Below, in pieces: positions 33,054 through 41,689 of a stretch of 64,000 bases of DNA. Under the pieces are notes generated by a model. That model did not search any database, had not been told where the DNA came from, and was given only the letters and a program-made list of their open reading frames with translations. The stretch covers positions 1 to 64,000 of the forward strand of contig CAWVLT010000047.1 of the NCBI GenBank assembly GCA_963930185.1. Direction: 5' to 3'. The position numbers and the translations under genes were made by a program. The stretch's first letter is position 1, and each line of letters begins with the position of its first letter. The DNA is from JAGZEG01 sp963930185. GTDB taxonomy: Bacteria > Actinomycetota > Coriobacteriia > Coriobacteriales > UMGS124.

Positions 33054-34637
33054 TCAGTTGCCCGTATCCCTCTCGATCAGGCACGTGTGCTTTTTCGTCT
33101 TGGGGTTATAGGCAATGCCGACCAGCAGCACTGCGCCATAGTCTTCTCGCAGCGCGTGGGCATAGTCTCGCTCTCGAATTTGGTCCATGGCCTGTCGCGC
33201 GCTTCCGCCATACTTGAGCTCGATGACAATCGCCGGCTCCGACTTTCCCGCCCGCGGCACGAGAACGAGATCGGCAAATCCCTTGCCGGCTGGCATCTCG
33301 CGATGTAGGCTGTACGTGCGTCGTGCGGCATACAATGCGAGCGACAAGGCGCATGACAGGGAATTTTCGTCGTTATAGGTGAGAATTGATGCGGCGCCTT
33401 GATGTGCTTGCTCCACGAGGGAAGCCACGGTCTGCTCGTCGTTTGCAAGCAGGGCCGCGACAAGTGCCTCTGACTCTTCAATGGACCGGGCGACGGGTTC
33501 CCAGCCGCCGTCTTCGATGCAGTTGACGAACTCCTGTGTCACCTCGCTGTTGGGGATCCAGACCCAGCCTTTTCCCGGTATCTCTCCGTCAGAATATGTC
33601 AGATATCCCATGTGCACCAGCAAAGTCAGCACGTCATCCGAACTGCCAAACGTGGTCATGTCGTTCTGGAACTTCTCGGTGTTCACCGCAACGCGCTCGC
33701 CAGCTATCAGGCAGGTGACTTTTTCGCGCAACCCGTCTATGCCCATGTTTATGTAGCCGCGCAGGGCCTCGAAGGTCTCCGTCTGGGCCCAGTAGCTACG
33801 AAGCCTGCGGCCTGTCATGGCCCTGACAACGGACTGGGGGTTAAATGCCCGAATCGCGCCGAGGGCGTATCCGTCGTACCAGTAGCTAACCTGGTCGTAG
33901 GGCATATCATACCGTTCGCAGAGACCGCGCACTTCGGCCTGCGTGAATCCCGTGTACGGCGCATAGTCACGCGGGTCGATCATAGAGACCTCGGTGAACA
34001 TATTGAGGGCAGAGTGCTGACCGTACTTCTTGATGGGAAGGATGCCGGTCATATACGCCAGTCCCACGTAAGCCTTGTCCTTGAGTAGCAGACGCAGCCA
34101 GTCGAGGTAGGTGACCTGGGCATCGTGGTCGTTCTTGTGAACACGGAAAATGCAGTCCCATTCATCAATGACGAAGACGAAAGGACTCCTATGCAGGGAG
34201 AAGACGCTTGAGAGGTGCTCGCTTAGTCCGCCTCTGCCCGGAAGGGGAACTTCGGGGTATGCGGCCGCGAGCTCTGCTTCCACCGATTCCTCGATGAACG
34301 CGACCATGTCTTTTGTGCTTGTGCTTTGCGAGAGAAAGTCCTGGATGTTGAGATGGATGACATCGTAGCGATTGAGATGGCTTCTGTAGCTTGGCGATTG
34401 GGCGATCTCAAGACCGGCGAACTGGATGGACGAATCACATGACCGGTCATAGTATGCAACCAGCATGTCGGCGGTGGTCGACTTGCCAAAGCGCCTCGGC
34501 CGGCTCACGCAGACGTAGCGGTCACCTGTACTCACTACCTTGTTCGTGCAGTCGATGAGCCCGCTTTTGTCGACATAGATCTCAGAGTTGAGACTGATCT
34601 GGAACAAGTAGTTACCTGGGTTGAGAAACCTGCCCAT
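33054..34637 (-). CDS. AAA-ATPase-like protein with C-terminal PDDEXK domain
   Basis: A 527-residue protein of the AAA-ATPase_like (PF09820) + PDDEXK_9 (PF08011) type. The N-terminal YVDKSGLIDCTNKVVS leads to the P-loop SRPRRFGKSTTADML near residue 50, and FVFVIDEWDCIF is the Walker B region. The C-terminus has the nuclease-like AIVIELKYGGSARQAMDQI motif. The family is widespread in gut anaerobes, often multicopy, and its role is unclear (mobile or defence linked). GGAGGTGAAA precedes the start at 34637. AT-richer codon use differs from its neighbours. Confidence 0.88.
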   Translation of the reverse strand: MGRFLNPGNYLFQISLNSEIYVDKSGLIDCTNKVVSTGDRYVCVSRPRRFGKSTTADMLVAYYDRSCDSSIQFAGLEIAQSPSYRSHLNRYDVIHLNIQDFLSQSTSTKDMVAFIEESVEAELAAAYPEVPLPGRGGLSEHLSSVFSLHRSPFVFVIDEWDCIFRVHKNDHDAQVTYLDWLRLLLKDKAYVGLAYMTGILPIKKYGQHSALNMFTEVSMIDPRDYAPYTGFTQAEVRGLCERYDMPYDQVSYWYDGYALGAIRAFNPQSVVRAMTGRRLRSYWAQTETFEALRGYINMGIDGLREKVTCLIAGERVAVNTEKFQNDMTTFGSSDDVLTLLVHMGYLTYSDGEIPGKGWVWIPNSEVTQEFVNCIEDGGWEPVARSIEESEALVAALLANDEQTVASLVEQAHQGAASILTYNDENSLSCALSLALYAARRTYSLHREMPAGKGFADLVLVPRAGKSEPAIVIELKYGGSARQAMDQIRERDYAHALREDYGAVLLVGIAYNPKTKKHTCLIERDTGN

Positions 34638-34761
34638 CGCGATTTTCACCTCCGGCCGGTGTTTGTTGACATTGTACAACGCAAAGGCGCTCCGACTGTT
34701 AAGGCAGTCATCTGGCATCTCGATTGCTTTAACGACAACATGCAAAACCTGCCGCGAGCTC

Positions 34762-35856
34762 TTACTCAACCCCGATCGTGCACAGAAGCGCCTGGTGGTC
34801 GGTACCCTCAACGGTGACGGTCTGCATCTGGGCCGCGAGCACCCCCTCGTCCAGGATCACGTGGTCGATTGAGATGAGCTGCGGCACGCTCACGCCGCCT
34901 AGGCTCGCCGGCCAGGTGAAGTCAATCCCCGCCCCCGAGCTGCGCGCGGCGTCGGAGAACCTGTCCCCGAGCATCTCGCGGAACACCCGGTGGTCGTAGG
35001 TGGCGTTGAAGTCGCCCATGAGCACGTAGCGCGGCTCGCCCTGCCGGTAGGGCTCGTCGGCGAGCGTACCGACGAGCTCGATGCTGCTGGCCCACTGGGC
35101 GCCCCAGGTGCGCACGGGCGCCGTGGTGTGCACCGCCACGAAGCGCAGCTCCTCGTCGCCCACGCGCACCGTGGCCGCGCACATGGGCGAGACCCTGAAG
35201 CCCACCTCGTCGGCCGCCTCGTCGTAGAGCGGCAGGCTCGACCAGATCTGCTGGCCGGTGCTCCCGCCCACGCGGTAGGGGAGCAGCCCCGGCAGCGCCG
35301 ACGCGTCGAGGCGCGCGGTCATCTCGGCGGTGACCTCCTCCAACGCGAGCACGTCGACGCCCTGCTGCTCGACCAGCCGCACGATCTGCTCGACGTCGGC
35401 CTGCCCGAAGTAGGCGTTGAGGGTCATGACGCGCAGGGTCGAGCCGCCCCGCTCGCCCTGCTCGACGGCGGCCTGCGGCAGGCGATGACTCGTGTCCAGG
35501 TAGAAGGGGGCCTGCCAGGCGGCCTGGAGCACCAGGCACGCCGCCATGAGCAGGGCCACGACCCAGCGCCGGCCTACCAGGGCGAGCACCAGGGCGAGCA
35601 GGGCCGGGATGACGAGCCAGGGTATGGCCGATACCAGCGCGGGGATGGGGATCACGTGGTCCAGCGGTGCCGGCAGGAAGCGCAGCGCCATGATCAGCAG
35701 CGTGGGGACGCCGAGGACGTAGGCGAGCACGGCGCAGGCGGGGTGCCGGCGCGGATATCTTGTTGCCTTGGTAGCGGCCCTCGTTGGCGCGGCGATATCG
35801 GCTGTGCCAGACACTGCAGACAAGAAGTTCTCCCTCGCGATGACGCGGATGCGCAT
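34762..35856 (-). CDS. Membrane-anchored endonuclease/exonuclease/phosphatase-family protein
   Basis: A 364-residue protein. Three hydrophobic helices (residues ~40-120) are followed by an EEP domain (~140-360). Catalytic landmarks are LNAYFGQAD, LALEEV, GDFNATYDH, SIDHVIL and GTDHQAL, supplying metal and general acid/base residues. The domain is probably extracytoplasmic and may be a nuclease, phosphodiesterase or lipid phosphatase. The 35856 start lacks a clear ribosome site, so the true start could be internal. It ends 125 bases before the AAA gene on the same strand. Confidence 0.83.
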   Translation of the reverse strand: MRIRVIARENFLSAVSGTADIAAPTRAATKATRYPRRHPACAVLAYVLGVPTLLIMALRFLPAPLDHVIPIPALVSAIPWLVIPALLALVLALVGRRWVVALLMAACLVLQAAWQAPFYLDTSHRLPQAAVEQGERGGSTLRVMTLNAYFGQADVEQIVRLVEQQGVDVLALEEVTAEMTARLDASALPGLLPYRVGGSTGQQIWSSLPLYDEAADEVGFRVSPMCAATVRVGDEELRFVAVHTTAPVRTWGAQWASSIELVGTLADEPYRQGEPRYVLMGDFNATYDHRVFREMLGDRFSDAARSSGAGIDFTWPASLGGVSVPQLISIDHVILDEGVLAAQMQTVTVEGTDHQALLCTIGVE

Positions 35857-35963
35857 GTAGGGGCATCGTATCGCATGGTCATGGGGAGGGCGTGCAGCAT
35901 GTACTGTAGGCGCGCACTTTCAAAAGATCTGCGGGGTTCCTACCGAGTCTCCTTTGTAACTCG

Positions 35964-36005
35964 CATGGGGTCCTCCCCTCGTCTTGACGAGGGGAGGACC
36001 CCATG
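35964..36005. repeat. Perfect 20-bp inverted repeat hairpin
   Basis: 35964-35983 is exactly complementary to 35986-36005 with a 2-base loop. It lies 40 bases downstream of the flavoprotein stop (minus strand). No T-run follows on either strand. It may be a terminator or a small repetitive element. Confidence 0.75.
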
Positions 36006-36045
36006 GGCGTGGCCTCAACGGCGTTGCGCCGCTATAAGGAACTTG

Positions 36046-37626
36046 TTACTCGGCACATGCGTTTTCGGCGGCAATATACCCAAAGGTAATGGCACGCGAG
36101 ACGGACAGTCCCGCGATGTCCATCGGGTAGTCAACGCCTCCGAAGAAGGGACCAGAGCAGTTGCCGGCTGCGTAAAGACCGGGAATGGGGTTGAGATCGT
36201 TGTCGAGCACCTGAGCCTTGGGGTTGATCATCAGACCCGAAGTGATTGCGGAGACCTGATACCTACGCTGAATGGCGTAGAACGGCGGCTTCTCGATGGG
36301 GAACAGGAAGTTCGAGGGCTTGCCGAAGTCCTCGTCGTATCCCATCAAGCATAGCTCGTTATAGCGGTTGACGGTGGCCTCTAGGGTGTCCGCCGGGACA
36401 CCCATGGCATCTGCCAGGTCGGTGATCGTATCGGCCTTGAACAGGCCCTCGCCATCGCCCACGGTATCGAGATCCTCGATCGACGTTGGCTTGTCCCCCA
36501 TCTCGGTTGCCTGGGACTCGCAATCGGCATCAAAGATGCTGATCCAAACGTTTTCGGGCTGCCTCACAACGGCGTTGTTTCGGATGTTGAAGTCGATGTC
36601 CTCAGCGGTGAAGCGCTCGCCGTTGAGGTTTACCGCGAGGAAGGGCGTGTTCTGATAGAACTTCTTGCTTTTTTCCGAGCCACGGTGAATCATCTTGGTG
36701 TGACCGATGCTCTGCATCTTGGCACCGATCATCATACCCATAAGGTGCCCGTCACCCGTCTTGTTGAACTGCTTCTTGACGAAGGGAAGGGCGTCAGGCA
36801 GATACTTCTCCACCATGGCATCGTTGTTCTCGTAGTCGCCCGTCGCAAGGATGACGCCCTTGTTCGCGTTGACGCGGAGGACGGAGCCGTCCTCCGCCTT
36901 GGCAAAGACGCCGACAACCCTGTCATTCTCCTTGATGAGTTGGACGCCGGGGCAGCTGTAGTGAATGGTGAACTGGTCGGCAAAATGTCCGGCGATGACA
37001 TTGATGGGGGTATACATGCCGTTCTCAAAGCTATACATGCGTGTCTGGACGACGCCCTCGGGGAACTCGAAGTCATTCGTGCCCTCGGTGTTGAAGTCCT
37101 CACCTTCAACCATGCCGGACTCGACGGCTTTCTCAACGAACCACGTCATGGCTTCTTCGCTCTTGTTCACCCAGGTCATGTTGAGGTCGACATCGGACCT
37201 GTGCGAGCACACCTCCCACAGCAAGTGCATTAGGTGTGCCTTGCCTGCAGGATCGGTAGTGCCCTCGCTGTTGAAGCTGCAACCGCCGTTGCCTTGGCTG
37301 ATAGGGGTCGGCTCCTTCTGGAGAAGGCAGACGCTTACTCCAAGCTCGTGGGCCCTGACAGCGGCGGGGACGCCTGCCGTGCCGGCGCCTACGACCACGA
37401 TGTCATACGACTCTTCGCTATCCCACTCAGTAATGGGCTCGGGCACGGCAGCGGACGCTTCGAACTCAGACAGTGACAGGCGTCCGGGTATGTCATACTG
37501 AGGGTAGGTGGATGACTGGTTCGTACCTGTCTCTTCGGCGTTGGCAGTGACGGAAGAGGCCGCCAGAGCACCGGCGCAGGCTGCTCCGATAACAAAACTT
37601 CTTCTGCTGATAGTGTCAGTCTTCAT
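36046..37626 (-). CDS. Tat-exported FAD-dependent reductase (fumarate/urocanate reductase-like)
   Basis: A 526-residue flavoprotein of the FAD_binding_2 family. The N-terminal signal has SRRSFVIGAACAGALA (twin Arg at 9-10). The dinucleotide fold VVVGAGTAGVPAAVRA lies near residue 75, and the C-terminal GLYAAGNCSGPFFGGVDYPMDIAGLS closes the FAD site. There is no heme or FMN domain, so an electron donor must be supplied by another protein. The conserved fumarate-reductase His/Arg set is not obvious, so the substrate is probably another small unsaturated acid. It is divergent from a membrane LuxR gene, its likely regulator. GGAGGAAG precedes the start. Confidence 0.88.
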   Translation of the reverse strand: MKTDTISRRSFVIGAACAGALAASSVTANAEETGTNQSSTYPQYDIPGRLSLSEFEASAAVPEPITEWDSEESYDIVVVGAGTAGVPAAVRAHELGVSVCLLQKEPTPISQGNGGCSFNSEGTTDPAGKAHLMHLLWEVCSHRSDVDLNMTWVNKSEEAMTWFVEKAVESGMVEGEDFNTEGTNDFEFPEGVVQTRMYSFENGMYTPINVIAGHFADQFTIHYSCPGVQLIKENDRVVGVFAKAEDGSVLRVNANKGVILATGDYENNDAMVEKYLPDALPFVKKQFNKTGDGHLMGMMIGAKMQSIGHTKMIHRGSEKSKKFYQNTPFLAVNLNGERFTAEDIDFNIRNNAVVRQPENVWISIFDADCESQATEMGDKPTSIEDLDTVGDGEGLFKADTITDLADAMGVPADTLEATVNRYNELCLMGYDEDFGKPSNFLFPIEKPPFYAIQRRYQVSAITSGLMINPKAQVLDNDLNPIPGLYAAGNCSGPFFGGVDYPMDIAGLSVSRAITFGYIAAENACAE

Positions 37627-38086
37627 GTCTTCCTCCAGGGTTGATGTGGAAAATGCCAGGTCAGCGATTTGGATGCCGCGCGATTGAAAGGGAACGCGGG
37701 GCAAGCCACCTTTACTGGCTGCGGCCGTTGCCGTTGGCAGCGAACGCTATTCACCAAAATAGAATCGCCCTGGTTTGACGCGCATCGCACGATGGGGCCG
37801 AGCGGCGCTCCGCGAATCGGCCGTTGAGGGTGATTTGGCCTGCTTTCGCATCGGCCCGGGGAAACCGGCATGAAGGTCAACCGCGGTGGCCCCTTCTAAG
37901 GCGGGCTCTTCCGGTGGGGTTCGAAGCGAAGCCTGTGCCGTTTTGCTTTTAACGTCGTCAAATCATATGTGCTATCATGCTGCCGTGGGCTTGTCTGCCT
38001 ACCCGGTTGCTCGCGCCGGCGGTGGCTCGTAAATCAGAACGACCAAGTAGGCTGTGTGCGGCGAGGGTGGGGATAGGGGGATGGGG
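37627..38086. promoter_or_regulatory. Divergent control region, flavoprotein and LuxR genes
   Basis: 460 bases without a gene. For the plus strand, TTAACG (37949-37954), 18 bases and TATCAT (37973-37978) form a fair promoter. For the minus strand an AT-rich patch near 37750-37770 could hold a -10. An imperfect GGCCGAGCG/CGCGAATCGGCC repeat lies near 37795-37825, a possible regulator site. Confidence 0.45.
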
Positions 38087-39580
38087 ATGTCCAAGCCCGA
38101 CTTTGGCGGTATAACGTGGATTCATTGCTGCTATTTCGGTGCAGCCCTTTTGCACCCATGGGTCGCATTGGCTGGCTCGTTGGCCATGGGCCCTCATACG
38201 AAGTCGCTCTGGTCTGCCATAACGCCTCTTGTCATAGCGCTGCTGTGGCGACGTATCAGCGAGCGGGGAATCAAGGGCATGTCCGTCGCTTCGGCAATGG
38301 TTGGCTTTTTCGCTGTCATACTGATGGGGGAGTATGTGGACGGATCTCTTTCTGAATGGATAGGGAGCTCGTTGCGCCCGGTTTGTTCGGCGACTCTGCT
38401 CCTCTTATGGTGTGATGTCTACCGCAGATTTCCCCTTCGCCGCGCCATCGTTATTCTGGCCTTTGTCCAGTTGATAAGCATGCTGCTTGATATGGGGATC
38501 AAACTGATCCCCACCCAATACTATGCGGGCCTCGCGCTGCTTTTGCCGTTGATATCGTCCCTCATGCTCTGCATGTCTTTGAATCGAGCTCCTGACGTGG
38601 TGGCCTCACCCAAGGCGAACTTCTGCTTGCGTTCCGAGGTTAAGCAGCGTTGGCGTTTTCTTGCAACGGCGACGTTGTTCTCGTTCATTTATGGTTTGAA
38701 CCAGGTAAATATCGGGGGGCGGTGGATAAACGTCGTCGCCTACGGCCTTTCAGGCCTGATCCTGCTGGTCTGCTGCTTTGCGTTGAGACGCCGTATGAGC
38801 GTGCACAGAATTCTCAATATCGGCTTTCTGGTAGTTGGAATAGGCATGATGGCGTGCATGCCGCTGGAGATAGAAGCCCCATCCCTCTTCTCGATACTCC
38901 CCAGCATCGGATTTGGTCTCTCGAGCGTTCTGTTCCTTGCTCTGGCAACAGACAGGTCCTACAGATTTGGCATACCCGTTCTGTGCTCTGCGGGGGTCGT
39001 AAAGGCCTGTAGCTCACTCGGCTCGTTCTTGGGAATGAATCTGGAGAGCATCGGCGTGATGCTCCCCATCCCTGTTTTCCAAGAGAGCACCATGATGTAT
39101 GCGGTGACGCTGGTGGCCATTGCCATCTCCGCAGTCGTCTGGGCAAAAGATCTTTCGCCTGACATGAACGTTCTGTTGGCAAAGACGGATGCGTGCAAAA
39201 GATCCACTCTGGCCGAATGTGACGATTCATGTCCAGGGGGTGACGGGCTCAGGCAACGAGAAACTGGAGCAAAAGGTCAGGGCAATGCTCAGGGCGGGTT
39301 GCCAGACTCAGGTGTTGTAGATACGATGCTCGCCCAGATTGCGCTGCGGTGCAGGCAAATAGGTGACGAGTATCTGCTGACCGCGCGGGAATGCGAGATA
39401 CTCAACTACCTGATTATGGGATGGAGCATCCCGCGAATAGAGGAGGAGCTGTCTATTTCGAACAGCACAGCTAAAACCCATGTCCGGCATATCTATACAA
39501 AAACGGGTGTTCATTCACGCGACGAGTTGAAGGCGCTCGTGGGGGTTGACATCCCGTTTGGTTCATCAAAATCCAGATGA
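38087..39580 (+). CDS. Membrane LuxR-family regulator (12 helices + HTH)
   Basis: A 497-residue second member of the membrane LuxR family: ~12 hydrophobic helices (residues ~10-370), a hydrophilic linker, and a C-terminal LuxR HTH (YLLTARECEILNYLIMGWS, ISNSTAKTHVRHIYTKTGVHSRDEL, residues ~430-490). It is divergent from the Tat flavoprotein gene, a common pair in Coriobacteriia where the regulator senses the electron acceptor. The ATG at 38087 was chosen because GGGGG lies 6 bases before; ATG 38081 is too close to it. AT-richer than average. Confidence 0.88.
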   Translation: MSKPDFGGITWIHCCYFGAALLHPWVALAGSLAMGPHTKSLWSAITPLVIALLWRRISERGIKGMSVASAMVGFFAVILMGEYVDGSLSEWIGSSLRPVCSATLLLLWCDVYRRFPLRRAIVILAFVQLISMLLDMGIKLIPTQYYAGLALLLPLISSLMLCMSLNRAPDVVASPKANFCLRSEVKQRWRFLATATLFSFIYGLNQVNIGGRWINVVAYGLSGLILLVCCFALRRRMSVHRILNIGFLVVGIGMMACMPLEIEAPSLFSILPSIGFGLSSVLFLALATDRSYRFGIPVLCSAGVVKACSSLGSFLGMNLESIGVMLPIPVFQESTMMYAVTLVAIAISAVVWAKDLSPDMNVLLAKTDACKRSTLAECDDSCPGGDGLRQRETGAKGQGNAQGGLPDSGVVDTMLAQIALRCRQIGDEYLLTARECEILNYLIMGWSIPRIEEELSISNSTAKTHVRHIYTKTGVHSRDELKALVGVDIPFGSSKSR

Positions 39581-39731
39581 TCACAGCACCGGTCCAGGTA
39601 CCCAGGCAGATTTTCCCGTCGATATGTGACAACAGGGTTGAGCACTACCCTTGGTTGCGTTATTGCATGCTGTTCTGGTAGCTCTGCAACCGGGCGGAGG
39701 GCCTACCTGTTTATGCCGGGAACATAGGGGG

Positions 39732-39778
39732 TCGGGCGTCAAAGCTTCCCGAAGACAACGGGAGCTTTGACGCCCGAT
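39732..39778. terminator. Long hairpin between convergent luxR and pdxY
   Basis: An 18-bp stem with one bulge between the convergent genes. No T-run on either side; probably a bidirectional, Rho-assisted terminator. Confidence 0.55.
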
Positions 39779-39792
39779 CTGCATGCCGTGCC

Positions 39793-40692
39793 CTACAGCA
39801 GCGCGGCCACCTCGCCCAGCACCGGCTCGAACGACACGCCGCGCATCTGGTAGTCGGGCTGGTAGCGGGTGATCTCCATGGCGTGGCGCACGAACTCGCC
39901 GGCGAAGCGCACGGCCTCGACCAGGTCCTTGCCCGCCATGATGGCGGCCGTGAGGCCCGAGGCGTACAGGTCGCCCGTCCCGTGCAGCATGTAGGGCAGC
40001 TTGTCGTGGGCCACGCAGGTCATGTCCAGATTGGCGCCGGCCACGTAGTTGCGCAGCTTGCCGTCGCCGCGATCGATGCCCTTGAGCACCACGTTCTTGG
40101 CGCCCATGGCAAGCAGCCTGTCGACGATGGCGCGCACGGTGTCATCGTCGATGCCCTGGCCGGGGTACTCGGTGCCGGTAAGGATGCTCGCCTCGGTGAT
40201 GTTGGGCGTAAGCACGTCGGCGCCGTCGGTGAGCCCGCCCATGGCCTGGCAGAGCTCGGGGGTGTAGGTGGGGTAGATCTTGCCGGCGTCGCCCATCACG
40301 GGATCAACCACGCGCAGGGCGCCGGGGTACTCGGCGTACAGCCGCTGGATGATGGCGACCTGCTCGGCCGAGCCGAGGAATCCCGAGTACACGGCGTCAA
40401 GCTCCACGCCGATGGCTTTCCAGGCGTCGAGGTAGCCGGCCAGGATGTCGGTGGTGTCGTGCATCGTGAAGGTGGGGTAGAGCGTGTGCGACGAAAAGAG
40501 CGACGTGGGGACAGGGCACACGTCGCATCCTCCGGCCGACAGGACCGGGATGGCAACGGTGAGTGAGCACTTGCCATACCCGCACATGTCGTGCACGGCG
40601 GCGACGCGGGGGATGTAGTGCTCGGGGCGTTCGTACAGGATGACCGCGGGGCGATCGCAGGTCTCGCGGGTGTTTTCGGCCGAATCGCTCAT
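39793..40692 (-). CDS. pdxY: Pyridoxal/pyridoxamine kinase
   Basis: A 299-residue ribokinase-family kinase for vitamin B6 salvage, making pyridoxal 5'-phosphate. Family features are VAAVHDMCGYGKCSLTVAIPVLS at the substrate site, VVDPVMGDAGKIYPTY, DVLTPNITEASILTG and the HGTGDLYASGLTAAIMAG ATP/anion-hole motif with the catalytic Asp. The start at 40692 has GGAGAGAG upstream. It is convergent with luxR and divergent from the FKBP gene. Confidence 0.9.
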   Translation of the reverse strand: MSDSAENTRETCDRPAVILYERPEHYIPRVAAVHDMCGYGKCSLTVAIPVLSAGGCDVCPVPTSLFSSHTLYPTFTMHDTTDILAGYLDAWKAIGVELDAVYSGFLGSAEQVAIIQRLYAEYPGALRVVDPVMGDAGKIYPTYTPELCQAMGGLTDGADVLTPNITEASILTGTEYPGQGIDDDTVRAIVDRLLAMGAKNVVLKGIDRGDGKLRNYVAGANLDMTCVAHDKLPYMLHGTGDLYASGLTAAIMAGKDLVEAVRFAGEFVRHAMEITRYQPDYQMRGVSFEPVLGEVAALL

Positions 40693-40977
40693 GATCTCTC
40701 TCCTTAGTCGTGCGTTCGGACGGTGCTTTGGCCGGGGCATGGCCCAAGGTGGGCCGTGCGGCTTGCGAGTTGCGCCCGAGACGCTGGAACAGTGAGCACA
40801 CCGTGCCATCCTAGGCTGCAAGTGTTTCGCGCGGTCGCTCGTTGCGCGCAAAGCTCCGAAAACACGAATGCGCCACGTTGTGAGAGTCGCGCTGCGAGCC
40901 GCTGTCTTGTTGGTCGCCGTGCTGGGCCGCCGCGCCGCCGGGCGCCATGCCGGGGCCGTCGGGACGGGGCGGTTTGC

Positions 40978-41007
40978 GTGACACGTCCTGCCCGCAACGG
41001 GTACACT
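40978..41007 (+). promoter_or_regulatory. Promoter of the long FKBP gene
   Basis: GTGACA (40978-40983), 18 bases and TACACT (41002-41007). The rest of the 370-base divergent spacer (40693-41063) shows no gene; it is GC-rich with several short inverted repeats. Confidence 0.5.
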
Positions 41008-41063
41008 GCATCTTGCGGCGCGGGCGCGCGCCTGGTCATCTACAAGCGAGGATAGGAGCTCCC

Positions 41064-41585
41064 ATGAGCAACAAGGGCAAGAGGGTCAAGGTCCACTACG
41101 TCGGCACGCTCGACGACGGCACCCAGTTCGACAGCTCCCGCGATCGCGGCGAGCCCATCGAGTTCACCTGCATGGCGCGGCAGATGATCCCCGGCTTCGA
41201 CCGCGCGGTCGAGGAGATGCAGGTTGGCGAGGTCCGCGACATCCACCTGGAGCCCAAGGACGCCTACGGCGAGCGCGACCCCAAGAAGACCGTGCGCGTG
41301 GACACGGGCGAGTACCTCTACTTCTACGACGAGAACGACAAGCCCATCTCCATGACCCTCAAGACGGCCGAGCACGGCAAGGCGCATTTCATCGGCACCA
41401 AGGACCCCGGGCGCGTGATCGACGTCGCGGTGGGGGAGGTCCACAAGATCATCGCCCGCACGCACGGCAAGGCCGAGGTGCCGGTGATCGCCGCCAAGAA
41501 CGGCAAGGTCGACTTCGACGTGAACCGTCGCCTTGCCGGCAAGGCGCTGAACTTCAACATCGAGCTTCTCGAGGTGGAGGAGTAG
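41064..41585 (+). CDS. FKBP-type peptidyl-prolyl isomerase, SlyD-like, long form
   Basis: A 173-residue cytosolic prolyl isomerase. The FKBP half has VKVHYVGTLDDGTQFDSS and QMIPGFDRAVEEMQVGE, and it closes with LAGKALNFNIELLEVEE. Between them lies an insert-in-flap region longer than normal. It is ~40 residues longer than its paralogue at 43861-44256, and CG is replaced by CM in the FTC segment. AGGAG precedes ATG 41064. A foldase/chaperone role is likely; activity of the altered flap is uncertain. Confidence 0.88.
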   Translation: MSNKGKRVKVHYVGTLDDGTQFDSSRDRGEPIEFTCMARQMIPGFDRAVEEMQVGEVRDIHLEPKDAYGERDPKKTVRVDTGEYLYFYDENDKPISMTLKTAEHGKAHFIGTKDPGRVIDVAVGEVHKIIARTHGKAEVPVIAAKNGKVDFDVNRRLAGKALNFNIELLEVEE

Positions 41586-41689
41586 AAGGGCGAGCTGGTG
41601 GGCTGCCTGACTGGGGCGGCGAGTCACTTGGCGATCAGCCAGACAGGCGGGCGCCACGCGGCGTGAGGGCATGACGGGAGGTCGACAGC

